Of a stretch of 64,000 nucleotides of DNA, positions 35,066 to 43,979 are shown piece after piece. Position numbers and translations under genes: made by a program. The stretch is from Nocardia niwae NBRC 108934 = DSM 45340. GTDB taxonomy: Bacteria; Actinomycetota; Actinomycetes; Mycobacteriales; Mycobacteriaceae. Below the pieces are notes generated by a model, which saw only the letters and a list, made by a program, of their open reading frames with translations, was not told the DNA's origin and did not search any database. Location: contig NZ_BDCK01000037.1 in the NCBI RefSeq assembly GCF_001613465.1, forward strand, positions 1 through 64,000, read 5' to 3'. Positions within the stretch are counted from its first letter, which is position 1. The number at the start of each line of letters is the position of its first letter.

Positions 35066-35779
35066 GTGATCACGGTGGCCACTTGGAACGTTCTGCATCG
35101 CGTCCACGCCGAGAACTGGTACGAGGACGTCGCCACCCGGTGGCCGGACGAGGGGGCGCGGATCGCCGCGGTCACCGCGCGGGTGGCCGAACGCACCGAG
35201 CGGATCATCGCGTTACAGGAGGTCAGCGGCGATCAGTTGGCCAGCCTGCGCATGGCCCTGCCGGACCGGACATTCCACGCGATGCGGTACCAGCGACTGC
35301 CGACCCCGCGGCGCATGCCCAGTTCCCTGCTCGACGGCGGCGAGTACCTCGTCGTGCTCACGGCCGAGCCGAGCCGGGAAGTCACCGCCGAATCCTTCAC
35401 CGCCGACCGCGGCAAAGGCGCGCTCGTCGTCGACGCGGGCGGACTGACGGTGATCGCCACCCATGTGACCGGCGACCGGCGGCGCGCCGATCAACTCGCC
35501 CGCCTGGCCGAACTGGCCGCCGGCGCACCGGAAACCGCCACTGTCCTGCTGGGGGATTTCAACACCGACCGCACTTCCGTCGCCACCGGGTTGGGCGACG
35601 ACTTCGTGGTCGCCGAATGCGCCGCCGACGCGCTGCCCACCCGCCCCCGGGCCTCGGGCGCGAAGTCGCAGCACATCGACCACGTGGTCGTGCACGGCGC
35701 GACCGTGACGGCGGCATCGGTCGACGACGTCGGCGGCGTATCCGATCACAATCTCGTCCACGCGGGCGTCACGGCGTGA
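35066..35779 (+). CDS. Endonuclease/exonuclease/phosphatase (EEP) family protein
   Basis: A 237-residue protein of the EEP fold, Mg-dependent phosphodiesterases and nucleases. Motifs in order: TVATWNVLHR (N-terminal Asn), IIALQEV (Glu metal ligand), VIATHVTGD, LLGDFNTD (Asp and Asn), and SQHIDHVVVHG with GVSDHNLV (terminal Asp-His pair). The start is GTG 35066; the frame is open upstream but there it overlaps the TetR gene. No signal peptide is seen, so it acts in the cytoplasm. The substrate (nucleic acid, inositol phosphate or other) cannot be told. Confidence 0.85.
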   Translation: MITVATWNVLHRVHAENWYEDVATRWPDEGARIAAVTARVAERTERIIALQEVSGDQLASLRMALPDRTFHAMRYQRLPTPRRMPSSLLDGGEYLVVLTAEPSREVTAESFTADRGKGALVVDAGGLTVIATHVTGDRRRADQLARLAELAAGAPETATVLLGDFNTDRTSVATGLGDDFVVAECAADALPTRPRASGAKSQHIDHVVVHGATVTAASVDDVGGVSDHNLVHAGVTA

Positions 35780-35988
35780 GCTTTCGTCGGAGCCATCCGG
35801 CGTCCGGGATCGTCGACTTCGGGTTCCGGGGCCTGCGGCCGGTGCATGCCGCCGCCGTGAAGCATTGCAGGGCGCGATGATTCGGCAGCCTATCCGTGGC
35901 CGGGCATTCCGAACCGCGGCCGACGGAAATGCCCTCGATGCGCCGAACCGGCGCTCGACGCCGCTACGACAGACGGTAGTATGGGCCG

Positions 35989-36516
35989 GTGCATAGTCCG
36001 ACGGTGATGGCGGCGCGGGTGCGCGGCGCGTTCGTCGGATCCGCGGCCGGTGCGGTGAGCATCGCCGCGCACGCATTCGGCGGTGGCGCGCTGTCGCCCG
36101 GCGCCGCGCCGATCGCCCTCCTGATCTCCGCGTGCGCGGCGGTCGGCGTGCTGGTCGGGACGCGACCCCACCGGCACGGAGCCGGCCGGATCATGGCCAC
36201 GCTGGCGGTCGGCCAAGCCTTCGCGCACGTCGCCTCGTCGTTGTCGGCCGCTCATCAGCACGATGTGGGCGCAACCCCGGCGATGCTGGGCACGCATCTG
36301 GCGGCCGTTCCACTCGGCGCGCTGCTCATCCGGGCCGCCGAACAGGCTGTGCTGCGCGCGGTTTCCGACGTGCACCACACGGTGCGGGTCCTCGGCGAGG
36401 GGCCCAACGCGCCGGCCCGGATCGGCTCGCCCACCTTCGGTCGAGCGTTCCCCCAGCCTCGGCGCACGCTGCTCAGTTCGGGCTCCGGCTTGCGCGGCCC
36501 CCCGCCTCCGCGCTGA
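35989..36516 (+). CDS. Hypothetical His-containing membrane protein
   Basis: A 175-residue protein with four hydrophobic stretches (about 10-30, 38-56, 66-82, 93-113). His residues cluster near helix ends (AAHAF, RPHRHGAG, AFAHVAS, AAHQHDVG, GTHLA, DVHHTV). Start GTG 35989 has no ribosome binding site, but TAGTAT (35977-35982) lies six bases upstream, so it may be translated from a leaderless mRNA. It sits 364 bp before the PCu(A)C copper chaperone, and similar His-rich membrane proteins occur beside actinobacterial copper genes. A metal role is suggested but unproven. Confidence 0.65.
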   Translation: MHSPTVMAARVRGAFVGSAAGAVSIAAHAFGGGALSPGAAPIALLISACAAVGVLVGTRPHRHGAGRIMATLAVGQAFAHVASSLSAAHQHDVGATPAMLGTHLAAVPLGALLIRAAEQAVLRAVSDVHHTVRVLGEGPNAPARIGSPTFGRAFPQPRRTLLSSGSGLRGPPPPR

Positions 36517-36879
36517 CCTCTTCCTCGCGTCGGCCAGCATCGCCTTCCGGCGCTCGACGATCCGACCACCGCTGCCCCGGGATCCGATCCACCGGCCCCT
36601 GCGGCACGGAGTCGGCGTAGCGGCATCGACTGCCACCGAACACCGGTGGCACGGCACAGCGCCGAAGCATCGGCTTCGCCGTACGCCGGAGTGCGCTTCA
36701 TTCGCGCGACGCCGCTTCGATCACCGTTGCCGACCTGTCACGTCGGACCTGACGCGCCGCTCGACAGCGCTCGGTTGACAGACCGCCACCGGTCCACCGG
36801 CGGATCGGTCGATGCCGCGATTCGCCCGATGCCTTCGCCGGCGCGCACCACCCCAACCGCACGAACTTCCGGAGTTTCC
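36517..36879. other. Intergenic region before the copper chaperone
   Basis: About 360 bp with no convincing reading frame. GGAG at 36871-36874 is the ribosome binding site of the next gene. No riboswitch or clear CsoR-type dyad was seen. Confidence 0.4.
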
Positions 36880-37452
36880 ATGCCTGCCATTACCTTTCTT
36901 CCGCCGCGCGCCGCTCGCTTCCTGCGAGGCGCGATGGCCGCCGCGGCGGTCCCCCTCCTTCTGACGGCGTGCTCGTCCGCCGACAAGACGGACACTGTCA
37001 CCTCGGCCGAGGCCGTGACCATTGCCGACCAGTGGGTCAAGGCCGCCGACAGCGGGATGTCGGCGGCGTTCGGCGATCTGATCAACAGCGGCGACACACC
37101 GCGCACCATCGTCTCGGCCACGAGTCCCGCCTCCGCCCGGATCGAGCTGCACGAGGTGGTCGCCGACGCGAACGGCGCGAAGGCGATGCGGCCCAAGCGC
37201 GGCGGCTTCGTCATCCCCGCGCACGGCCGCACCCGCTTGCGGCCCGGCGGCGACCACATCATGTTCATGGACCTGCGCGGACCGCTGCGCACCGGATCGG
37301 AGACGTCGGTCACGCTGACCTTCGAGGACGGCTCCACCACAACCTTCAGCGCCCAGGTGCGTGACTTCTCCGGCAACCAGGAGAATTACGTGCCCGATCA
37401 CGCGGGCGGCGAACCCCACGCCGGCGCGCAGACCCCCGCGCACGGTGGCTGA
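36880..37452 (+). CDS. PCu(A)C-type periplasmic copper chaperone, lipoprotein
   Basis: A 190-residue exported copper-binding protein. A signal peptide ends in the lipobox LTAC (Cys near residue 31). The PCu(A)C Cu(I) motif is present: His91 (ELHEV), Met103 (KAMRP), then His126-x-Met128 (GGDHIMFM), near the family spacing. A C-terminal tail with several His (DHAGGEPHAGAQTPAHGG) could bind extra copper. ATG 36880 has GGAG six bases upstream. Its last eight bases overlap the DyP peroxidase start. In Streptomyces lividans a PCu(A)C protein and DyP peroxidase DtpA form a copper-delivery unit for radical copper oxidases, so the pair here is meaningful. Confidence 0.88.
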   Translation: MPAITFLPPRAARFLRGAMAAAAVPLLLTACSSADKTDTVTSAEAVTIADQWVKAADSGMSAAFGDLINSGDTPRTIVSATSPASARIELHEVVADANGAKAMRPKRGGFVIPAHGRTRLRPGGDHIMFMDLRGPLRTGSETSVTLTFEDGSTTTFSAQVRDFSGNQENYVPDHAGGEPHAGAQTPAHGG

Positions 37453-38653
37453 GCGGAACGAATCGCGTCCCGCACGGATCAACCGGCGGCGTCTGCTCGG
37501 CGGCGGCGCCGCCGCAGCCGGCGTCGCCGGGATCGGGATCGGCGCGACCGCCCGCACTGCCCGGCGGCAACCCGATCCGTCGCCCTGGGACGCGACGGTG
37601 CCGTTCTACGGACCGCATCAAGCCGGAATAGATACCGTTCCGCAAACGCACGCGGCGTTCGTCGCCTTCGATCTGAAGCCGGGTGCCGGGCGCGAGGACC
37701 TCGTCGGGCTGCTGAGGATATGGACCGGCGACGCCGCCCGGCTCACCCAGGGCCGGCCCGCCCTCGCGGATACCGAACCCGAGCTCGCGCAACGTCCCTC
37801 ACGGCTCACCGTGACGGTGGGTTTCGGACCCGCGGTGTTCGCCGTGGGCGGTCTCGAGCACCGCAGGCCGTCCTGGCTGCGGCCGCTGCCCCCGTTCGCC
37901 GTCGACCGGCTCGAACCCGTCTGGACCGGAGGCGATCTGCTCCTGCAGGTGTGCGCCGACGAGGCGACCACCGTGTCGCACGCGGTGCGTGTGCTGTCCC
38001 GGAGCGTGTCCTCGCTGGTCGCCGTGCGCTGGGTGCAGCGCGGATTCCGGGATGCCGCGCCGGGAAGGACGCCGCGCAACTTGATGGGCCAGGTCGACGG
38101 CACGGTGAACCTCGCACCCGGCACGCCGGAGTTCACCCGTCTGGTGTGGGACGACGGCGCGGCCCAGCCCTGGCTGAACGGCGGTACCTCCTGCGTGCTG
38201 CGGCGGATCGCCATGACGCTGGACACCTGGGACCAGATCGACCGAGAAGAAAGGGAACTCACCATCGGCCGTACCATCGCCGACGGCGCGCCGCTGACCG
38301 GAACCGACGAGTTCGACGAGCCGGATTTCACGGCCGTCGACAAGAACGGTATCCCCGTCATTCCCCCGTCGTCGCACATCGCTCGCGCTCATCACGCGCA
38401 CGAGAACGAGCGTTTCCTGCGTCGCGGCTACAACTACGACGACGCGCCCACGCACGGGGTCTCCAACTCGGGTCTGCTCTTCGCCGCCTACCAGCGCGAC
38501 GTGGACACCCAGTTCCTGCCGGTGCAGCGCCGGCTGGCGGAGTTCGACGCGCTCAATGTGTGGACGACGCCGATCGGTTCCGCGGTGTTCGCGATCCCGC
38601 CCGGTGTCGCGTCACCGGGCGGCTATCTGGGGCAATCGCTGTTCGAAGCGTGA
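37445..38653 (+). CDS. Tat-exported DyP-type heme peroxidase (DtpA/EfeB-like)
   Basis: A 402-residue dye-decolorising peroxidase. The Tat signal is RRRLLGGGAAAAGVAG (residues 14-29). The distal motif GQVDG carries catalytic Asp218, and proximal heme ligand His311 is in SSHIARAH. Start GTG 37445 lies within the last codons of the copper chaperone, so the two are translationally coupled. No EfeU/EfeO iron genes are adjacent, so the copper-trafficking DtpA type is the better label than EfeB. It acts outside the membrane, folded with heme in the cytoplasm before Tat export. Confidence 0.92.
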   Translation: MAERNESRPARINRRRLLGGGAAAAGVAGIGIGATARTARRQPDPSPWDATVPFYGPHQAGIDTVPQTHAAFVAFDLKPGAGREDLVGLLRIWTGDAARLTQGRPALADTEPELAQRPSRLTVTVGFGPAVFAVGGLEHRRPSWLRPLPPFAVDRLEPVWTGGDLLLQVCADEATTVSHAVRVLSRSVSSLVAVRWVQRGFRDAAPGRTPRNLMGQVDGTVNLAPGTPEFTRLVWDDGAAQPWLNGGTSCVLRRIAMTLDTWDQIDREERELTIGRTIADGAPLTGTDEFDEPDFTAVDKNGIPVIPPSSHIARAHHAHENERFLRRGYNYDDAPTHGVSNSGLLFAAYQRDVDTQFLPVQRRLAEFDALNVWTTPIGSAVFAIPPGVASPGGYLGQSLFEA

Positions 38654-38684
38654 GACGTGTCCGGCGTGCCGGGCGCCGGACACC

Positions 38685-39038
38685 TCACAGAACGGCGACG
38701 AAGACGTTGACGATCGCCAGCCCTCCCGCCGCGTCGGTCAGCCACGGCACCGGCTTGCCGCGCTTCTCGTCCGCATGCCCGATCTCGGCGAACGCGGCCA
38801 CCGCGATCGCCACGACCAGCTTCACGCCGATCTTGCCCATGTTCGGATCCCTGCCCAGCGCATCGATCGACTCGGCCATCCCCACCAGGATCAACCCCGT
38901 GACCACCTGCAATCGGGCGCCCCAGACCATGACCTCCGAGACCCGAGGCCGCCCCGCCGCGTAGCCACCCACCACGGCGGCCATACCGAGCAGATGCACG
39001 ACGACTACGACGTTGTAGGCCAGCTCCGACACATTCAC
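38685..39038 (-). CDS. Small integral membrane protein, hypothetical
   Basis: A protein of about 117 residues with four hydrophobic helices (about 6-25, 33-50, 62-82, 96-116). The segments AYNVVVVVHLLGMAAVVGGY and VWGARLQVVTGLILVGM resemble small Nocardia/Mycobacterium membrane proteins of unknown role. GTG 39038 is chosen because GGGGAG lies exactly seven bases upstream; ATG 39053 lies inside that ribosome binding site and is less likely. It is convergent with the DyP gene. Confidence 0.75.
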   Translation of the reverse strand: MNVSELAYNVVVVVHLLGMAAVVGGYAAGRPRVSEVMVWGARLQVVTGLILVGMAESIDALGRDPNMGKIGVKLVVAIAVAAFAEIGHADEKRGKPVPWLTDAAGGLAIVNVFVAVL

Positions 39039-39234
39039 GTTCCAACTCCCCATCCTTCGGGGGTGACAGTCGTTGTCGTGCCCCGAAATATCCGGACACG
39101 CCACTGTCGCACACCTCGCTCGCGATGGCCGGCGTGGCTGCCTGCCGGGAGCCCGGCAGCCGCCGGATGACGAATGCTGTTGTGCTGTGGGTTGCCTCGC
39201 TCGATAGGCAACACGTGCGAACCCAGCCGCGGGC

Positions 39235-39816
39235 TCAGCGCAGGATCGTCGAGGTCACCCTGCTGGCGTCGCGCAGGCGGGTGCCGGTGCCGGGGACGCG
39301 TTCGAGGACCCGGAGTCCCTGGATGAAGACCAGCAGGAAACGGGCGATAGCGCGCGGTTCCGCGTCGGGGGCCAATTCGTCCTGCGCTCGCGCGCGCGTC
39401 AAGGCCGCGGCCAATGCGGTTTCCATACGAGCCCAACTGGACTCCACCAGCCGCCCGACGGTGGCGTCACGGGCGGCGAGTTCGACGGCGGCGTTGGACA
39501 CCATGCAGCCCATGAACCGATCCGGCGCGCAGGCTTCGTCGGTGAAACGGTCGACGAGCGCTCTGATCGCGGGCAGCGCCGGGCCGGGCCGGGACAGGTC
39601 GGCGGTGATCTGGGCATCGGCGGCTTCCAGATAGCGCTGTAGCGCCTTGGTGAACAACTCGTGCTTGCTGCCGAAGGTGGCGTAGATACTGGCCCGGGCG
39701 ATGCCGAGATGTTCGGTCAGATCCGCCATCGAGGTCGACTCGTAGCCGCGTTCCCAGAACAACTGCAGCGCGCGGTCCAACGCCACGTCCGGGTCGAACT
39801 CTTTGGTCCGCGACAT
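39235..39816 (-). CDS. TetR-family regulator
   Basis: A 193-residue repressor. HTH: ALDRALQLFWERGYESTSMADLTEHLGIARASIYATFGSKHELF (about residues 12-55), followed by a C-terminal domain with a conserved GCMVSNAAVELA. This subgroup (TetR_C like YezE/ComR) often sits opposite oxidoreductase genes. Here the divergent partner is a decayed alcohol dehydrogenase; a GACCG-N2-CGGTC operator lies between them. It may therefore be a regulator whose main target has been lost. Confidence 0.9.
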   Translation of the reverse strand: MSRTKEFDPDVALDRALQLFWERGYESTSMADLTEHLGIARASIYATFGSKHELFTKALQRYLEAADAQITADLSRPGPALPAIRALVDRFTDEACAPDRFMGCMVSNAAVELAARDATVGRLVESSWARMETALAAALTRARAQDELAPDAEPRAIARFLLVFIQGLRVLERVPGTGTRLRDASRVTSTILR

Positions 39817-39840
39817 GATCCGGAATACTAAGCCGATTTC

Positions 39841-39852
39841 GACCGAACGGTC
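39841..39852. promoter_or_regulatory. Candidate TetR operator (GACCG-AA-CGGTC)
   Basis: A 5-2-5 dyad flanked by TTTC and AAAA, 25 bp upstream of the TetR start. It is a common TetR-family site, similar to the one at 2467-2478. Confidence 0.6.
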
Positions 39853-39869
39853 AAAATATGTTGCTGGGG

Positions 39870-40212
39870 TTCTTCGGTTCCCTCGACAACGTGTAAACCA
39901 CCCGCCTCCGCGACAGCGGAACTTCTGCCGCCCGGAGGATTACTGATCCTCAACAGCATCGGCGACGCCCGGGGTCTTTTCGGAAGTCTGCCCAGAATCG
40001 CGCGAGCGAAGACGATGCGACGGCGCTCGATCGATGTCCGCTCCCTCACCTGCCTGCCCGACCAGGACCGCCTCGCTGAGCTCGCCGCGCTCCTGGCATC
40101 CGGCGAGGTCGAGGTGATCATCGAAAAGAGTTACCCGCTCGGCGAGGCCGCCGCGGCGGTCACCCACATGCTCGGTCACCACGCCAGGGGCGAGATCGCC
40201 ATCACCCACTGA
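39870..40212 (+). pseudogene. C-terminal remnant of an NAD(P)-dependent zinc-type alcohol dehydrogenase
   Basis: In the frame ending at TGA 40210-40212, the translation keeps the end of an MDR-family oxidoreductase: LLPPGGLLILNSIGDARGLF, then LPRIARAKTMRRRS, then AALLASGEVEVIIEKSYPLGEAAAAVTHMLGHHARGEIAITH. The last part is the classical C-terminus (substrate-domain helix, YPL-EA-A, HARGK-VI). The catalytic and Rossmann domains are missing; upstream there is only about 50 bp to the TetR operator. A deletion has removed most of the gene while leaving its regulator. Confidence 0.72.
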
Positions 40213-40430
40213 ACGGCCTCGGAAACACTCGTCGGGAGCCGCGACAGCACCGCACCGAGCGACAACGTCCTCGATGACGTTCGCACCGAGGTGGGCGAGT
40301 CCTGACGCTACCGGGGTCCGCGGTCGCTGCCAGTGTTCGGCCTCGGCACTCGACCGCGCGGCGAAGCCGTAGGCCGTTGCCCTACCGGCATTGCCGCAAG
40401 ACCTGGCGGCCGCGCGGTCGAGTTCGACGA

Positions 40431-40928
40431 TCAGCTGATCTCGACCTGCGCACCATCGGTGAAACTGTGCCCCTCGGCGGTACAGGCCACTCCTGCGCCC
40501 CTGGGGAGTCCTCCGATGCAGGTGACGCCCGCGTAGCTGATTCGGGTGCCCTGATACACCTTGCCCTCGGGACGCGGGACATCGGTGATCCACCGGCTAC
40601 CCGGACGGCCGTGTGCGCCGCTCAGTCCGAAGGTCGGATGGGCGGGCAGGAACGGGACGTCGATCGCGATGTCGGAGATGGGGACGATGCCCCACAGCGT
40701 ATGACCGGGTGAAAGGTCGCAGCCCACATCGCCATTGGGGTGGATCGCGCAATTGGACGCCCCGAGCCATCCGGAGAAGTACACCGTGTCACCGACCATG
40801 AAGTCCGCCGGGTCGGCTTCGATCAGGTTGGGATTGTTCAGATCCGGCGCCGCGGCCGCCACTGTCGTCCCGGTCAGGGTGACCGCGACGGCGGCGAAGA
40901 CCGCGCCCATACAGGTACGTGTGTTCAT
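40431..40928 (-). CDS. Secreted protein, hypothetical (mycobacterial/Nocardia type)
   Basis: A 165-residue exported protein. The signal peptide is MNTRTCMGAVFAAVAVTLTGTTVAAAA with cleavage near residue 27. The mature part has Cys residues that could form disulfides (NCAIHPNGDVGCDL and TCIGG...ACTAEGHSF) and many Gly/Pro. No catalytic motif is visible. Similar small secreted proteins of unknown role are common in Nocardia. It is divergent from the secreted hydrolase at 41273, with a 344-bp spacer. Confidence 0.75.
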   Translation of the reverse strand: MNTRTCMGAVFAAVAVTLTGTTVAAAAPDLNNPNLIEADPADFMVGDTVYFSGWLGASNCAIHPNGDVGCDLSPGHTLWGIVPISDIAIDVPFLPAHPTFGLSGAHGRPGSRWITDVPRPEGKVYQGTRISYAGVTCIGGLPRGAGVACTAEGHSFTDGAQVEIS

Positions 40929-41272
40929 GGATCACGACCCTACGACGAACGGCAACCCTTGCCGGGCAAGTCCCTCACCGGCGAGCCCACGTCGCCCTCG
41001 CTGCTCACACCGTGGGGGGTGGACCAGGTGCGGCCAATTCCCCGGCCGACGTCGACCCTTCGAAATCGACCGGGGCGAAGGGCAGCGGAAAGGCGCGCTG
41101 ATCCACTATCGCGATATGTTGTGCCACAGGAGGGACCGTTCCGGAGTTGGGATATCTCGTAAGCAATTCCGCGGACGTTGACAGCCGGTAGGGCTCACCA
41201 TAGGTTTCATCGCGCCGATGCCGAATGTGTCGGCGATGCAGCTTGCTCCGCTGCTGTGACGAGAGGTCGTCG
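40929..41272. other. Divergent promoter region
   Basis: A 344-bp spacer between two genes for exported proteins transcribed away from each other. It has no convincing gene. AGAGG at 41262-41266 is the ribosome binding site of the hydrolase. No strong dyad was seen. Confidence 0.4.
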
Positions 41273-43045
41273 ATGTCGACACAATCGTTGGCGGGCCACG
41301 GTCGGTTCGCGAGACACCGTGATGATGTCCCCCGTTTCCTGCGATCCGCCCTGGTGACAACCGCGCTGGTAGTCGCGGCCGCGGCGCCGAGCGCCACCGC
41401 GCAGACGATCGGAGCGGAGCGCACCGAGAGCGCGGTGGTTTCCTCGTCGCGGGTCGCTTCGGTGACCGAATCCGTGGTGAGTCTGCGTATTCCGTTGCCG
41501 GACTCCGTCGGGCCGCATCCGGCGGCGTGTGATCGACTGTCGTACCTGCGTTACCGGGATGGCGCGGGGCCCGCGCGCTCGGCGGACGCCGACGCGATTC
41601 TGGTGGCGCAGCCCGGGATATTCGAAGGGGCGGGCGCGTTCGACAGTGTCGCGCGTAATACCGTCGCCGCGGCGGCGCGGCAGGGCCGCCACCTCGAGTT
41701 CTGGGCCTTGGATCGCCGCTCCAACTGTCTGGAGGACCATCTCGGCAGGCGAGCCGGATCAGCGGCGCACGACGTGCATCTCGCCGTCGACTACTACTAC
41801 CGCGGCGCGGATGTCGACGGCAGGCGGTTCGGCGGCGTGGTGCCGAACGATCAGCTCGGATGGCTCGGTCGTATCGGTGTCGCGCAAACGGTGCAGGACC
41901 AGTTCGATCTGCTCGCCGCCGAACTGCCGGATCCGGCGCTGCGGAAGCGAAAGACGCTGTGCGGCGGCCATTCCCTGGGCGGCGTCCTCACCGCGTTCTT
42001 CGCCGAATGGGATTTCGGCGGCGCCGCCGGAGCCGACCAGTGCGCCGGCTATTTCGCCCTCGACTCCTCGATCGACGCCTCGCTGTCCGCGCTCAACGGC
42101 ATCCCCGACATCATCGACCTCTCTCTCGGTGGCATCGGCTCGGCGGCGGTCGAGGCCGCGCTGGACGAAGGGGCGCTTCCCCGGGTGCTGGCCCTGCCCG
42201 CGATCATCAACCCGGAGACGATGAATCTGCTCGGAATCGCTGGACTGGCGGCCTATCTGGCGCCCGACGCCGAGTCCGACCTGGCGCGGTACGTACCAAG
42301 CAGCCTCAACCAGGAAGTCACCTACCGCGTCCTGCTGTCTCGCGATGCCGCGACCGCCGCGACCGGTTCGCCGTCGGTGCGTGACTTCCGGATCACCAAT
42401 GCCGCCGCGCTCGGAGCGTTCCTCGACGCCAACTCCCAGCCGCTGGCGCTGCTGCAAGCCGGATTCGGCTTCTTCGGCGGCGGGCCCGTGGCGGAGAAGG
42501 ACTTCCCGCTGCCCGGCGATGTCGCGGAGTTTCCGGCGCTGCGCGGGCTCACCGGCATGTTGTCCGGTCCTGATCGCAAAGCGATTCCCGCTCAGCCGAA
42601 CGGCCCGCTCTACACCTGGCGCGACTACGACGAACCGGCCGCGACCGCCGCAACCGACCGCGACGGCGCCCCGTTCACCGACGCCAAGCACGAGGTCACC
42701 GATATCGCGGACCTCTCGCGCAGCCTGGCCACGCAACCGCTGGACTTCACCGAATGGTATTTCCCGATGCGGCTCGCGGCCGACGTGTTCCAGTCGCAGG
42801 CACCCGCACTCGCGCGTCACCGCACCCACCCCGGCGGTATCCTCGCCAATCCGACCATCAACCTCATCGGCGGCGCCGGAGTCGTCGTCGCGACCGGGTG
42901 GCGAAGCCACGGCGAGACCGTGACCGCCCCCGGCTATCACCACCTCGACGTGCTCACCGCCGCGGCCGCGCAACCGGATGGGCGGCCGGAGATCGTCTCC
43001 ACCAATCTGGCCCGCTTCGCCCTCGACCGTGTCGGCGGGCCCTGA
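41273..43045 (+). CDS. Secreted alpha/beta hydrolase
   Basis: A 590-residue exported protein. A long positively charged N-terminus precedes a hydrophobic stretch (FLRSALVTTALVVAAAAPSATA, about residues 22-43), a probable signal peptide. The nucleophile elbow CGGHSLGGVLTAFF lies near 225-240, with a Cys just before it. A YHHLDVLTAAA segment near the C-terminus may supply the catalytic His. It matches large actinobacterial secreted hydrolases with no assigned substrate. ATG 41273 is seven bases after AGAGG. It leads a co-directional run with an AraC regulator and a dienelactone hydrolase. Confidence 0.78.
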   Translation: MSTQSLAGHGRFARHRDDVPRFLRSALVTTALVVAAAAPSATAQTIGAERTESAVVSSSRVASVTESVVSLRIPLPDSVGPHPAACDRLSYLRYRDGAGPARSADADAILVAQPGIFEGAGAFDSVARNTVAAAARQGRHLEFWALDRRSNCLEDHLGRRAGSAAHDVHLAVDYYYRGADVDGRRFGGVVPNDQLGWLGRIGVAQTVQDQFDLLAAELPDPALRKRKTLCGGHSLGGVLTAFFAEWDFGGAAGADQCAGYFALDSSIDASLSALNGIPDIIDLSLGGIGSAAVEAALDEGALPRVLALPAIINPETMNLLGIAGLAAYLAPDAESDLARYVPSSLNQEVTYRVLLSRDAATAATGSPSVRDFRITNAAALGAFLDANSQPLALLQAGFGFFGGGPVAEKDFPLPGDVAEFPALRGLTGMLSGPDRKAIPAQPNGPLYTWRDYDEPAATAATDRDGAPFTDAKHEVTDIADLSRSLATQPLDFTEWYFPMRLAADVFQSQAPALARHRTHPGGILANPTINLIGGAGVVVATGWRSHGETVTAPGYHHLDVLTAAAAQPDGRPEIVSTNLARFALDRVGGP

Positions 43046-43076
43046 TCGCAGACGCCGGGACGGTCGATCTGGGCGG

Positions 43077-43952
43077 GTGGGAGCGACCGAGCTCGACCGG
43101 AATCGGGCTGCCGGATGGGAATTCCGACGTCCGTCCGGCATCGCGCCCGTGGGAGCCGTCGAGATGCTCGGTTTCCATGATCGTGGTGGCCTCGGGCTGG
43201 ATCTCCGCGTTACCGGGATACCGGCGATCACGATGGTGATCGAGTTCGGCGAGAACGACCTGATCGTCGACAGTTGCGCCGGCCGCCGGACTCTTCCCGG
43301 CTTCGTCTCGGGGTTCTCCCGAGGAACGATGCGTATTCGCGGTGCGCGGGTCGAGTGCATCGAGGTGCGTCTGTCGCCGGTACAGGCGTACTCGCTGTTG
43401 CCGGTAGGCCCGGCCGATCTGGGCGGCGCGATCGTCGGCCTGGAGGATCTCTGGGGACGCCGCGCCCGGTGGCTGCGTGAGCGACTCGCGCACGCCACCA
43501 CCTGGGAGGAGCGCTTCGCGCTGACGGGTTCGTTCCTGGCCCGATGCGCGGAGCCGGCGCGCACGCCGGACCCGGAAGTGGTCGCAGGCTGGGATCACAT
43601 CGTCGCGAGCCGAGGACAGGCCATGGTCGGCGAGCTCGCCGAATCATGCGGATGGAGCCGTAAGCGACTGTGGGCGAGATTCGAGTCCCAGATCGGTCTG
43701 ACGCCCAAGCGCGCCGCCATGCTGGTCCGGTTCCGGCATGCCGTGGAAGGGCTGGTGGCGGGCCTTCCTGCCGCCGACGTCGCGGCGGCGTGCGGCTACA
43801 CCGACCAGTCCCACCTGTGCCGGGACGTATCGAGCTTCGCGCAGGTCACGCCGGGCACGCTGGCGGCGGAGCCGAGCACCGCCGTCTCGAAGCACCGCTA
43901 CGAGGCCTGGGGAACATTCTTCCAATACGGGGCGAGGGCGACCGGTCGATAG
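43077..43952 (+). CDS. AraC-family transcriptional regulator
   Basis: A regulator of about 291 residues. The N-terminal half is an AraC-type sensor domain (AVEMLGFHDRGGLGLDLRVTGIP, then GFVSGFSRGTMRIRGARVECIEVRLSPVQAYSLL). The C-terminal double HTH is VGELAESCGWSRKRLWARFESQIGLTPKRAAMLVRFRHAV, then DVAAACGYTDQSHLCRDVSSFAQVTPGTLA. GTG 43077 is suggested, as the open frame before it runs inside the hydrolase gene. The sensor half resembles DUF6597-type AraC proteins. It lies 31 bp after the hydrolase and 27 bp before the dienelactone hydrolase, so all three are probably one operon. Confidence 0.87.
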   Translation: MGATELDRNRAAGWEFRRPSGIAPVGAVEMLGFHDRGGLGLDLRVTGIPAITMVIEFGENDLIVDSCAGRRTLPGFVSGFSRGTMRIRGARVECIEVRLSPVQAYSLLPVGPADLGGAIVGLEDLWGRRARWLRERLAHATTWEERFALTGSFLARCAEPARTPDPEVVAGWDHIVASRGQAMVGELAESCGWSRKRLWARFESQIGLTPKRAAMLVRFRHAVEGLVAGLPAADVAAACGYTDQSHLCRDVSSFAQVTPGTLAAEPSTAVSKHRYEAWGTFFQYGARATGR

Positions 43953-43979
43953 TAAGGGCCCGATCCGAGGAGGCCACAC

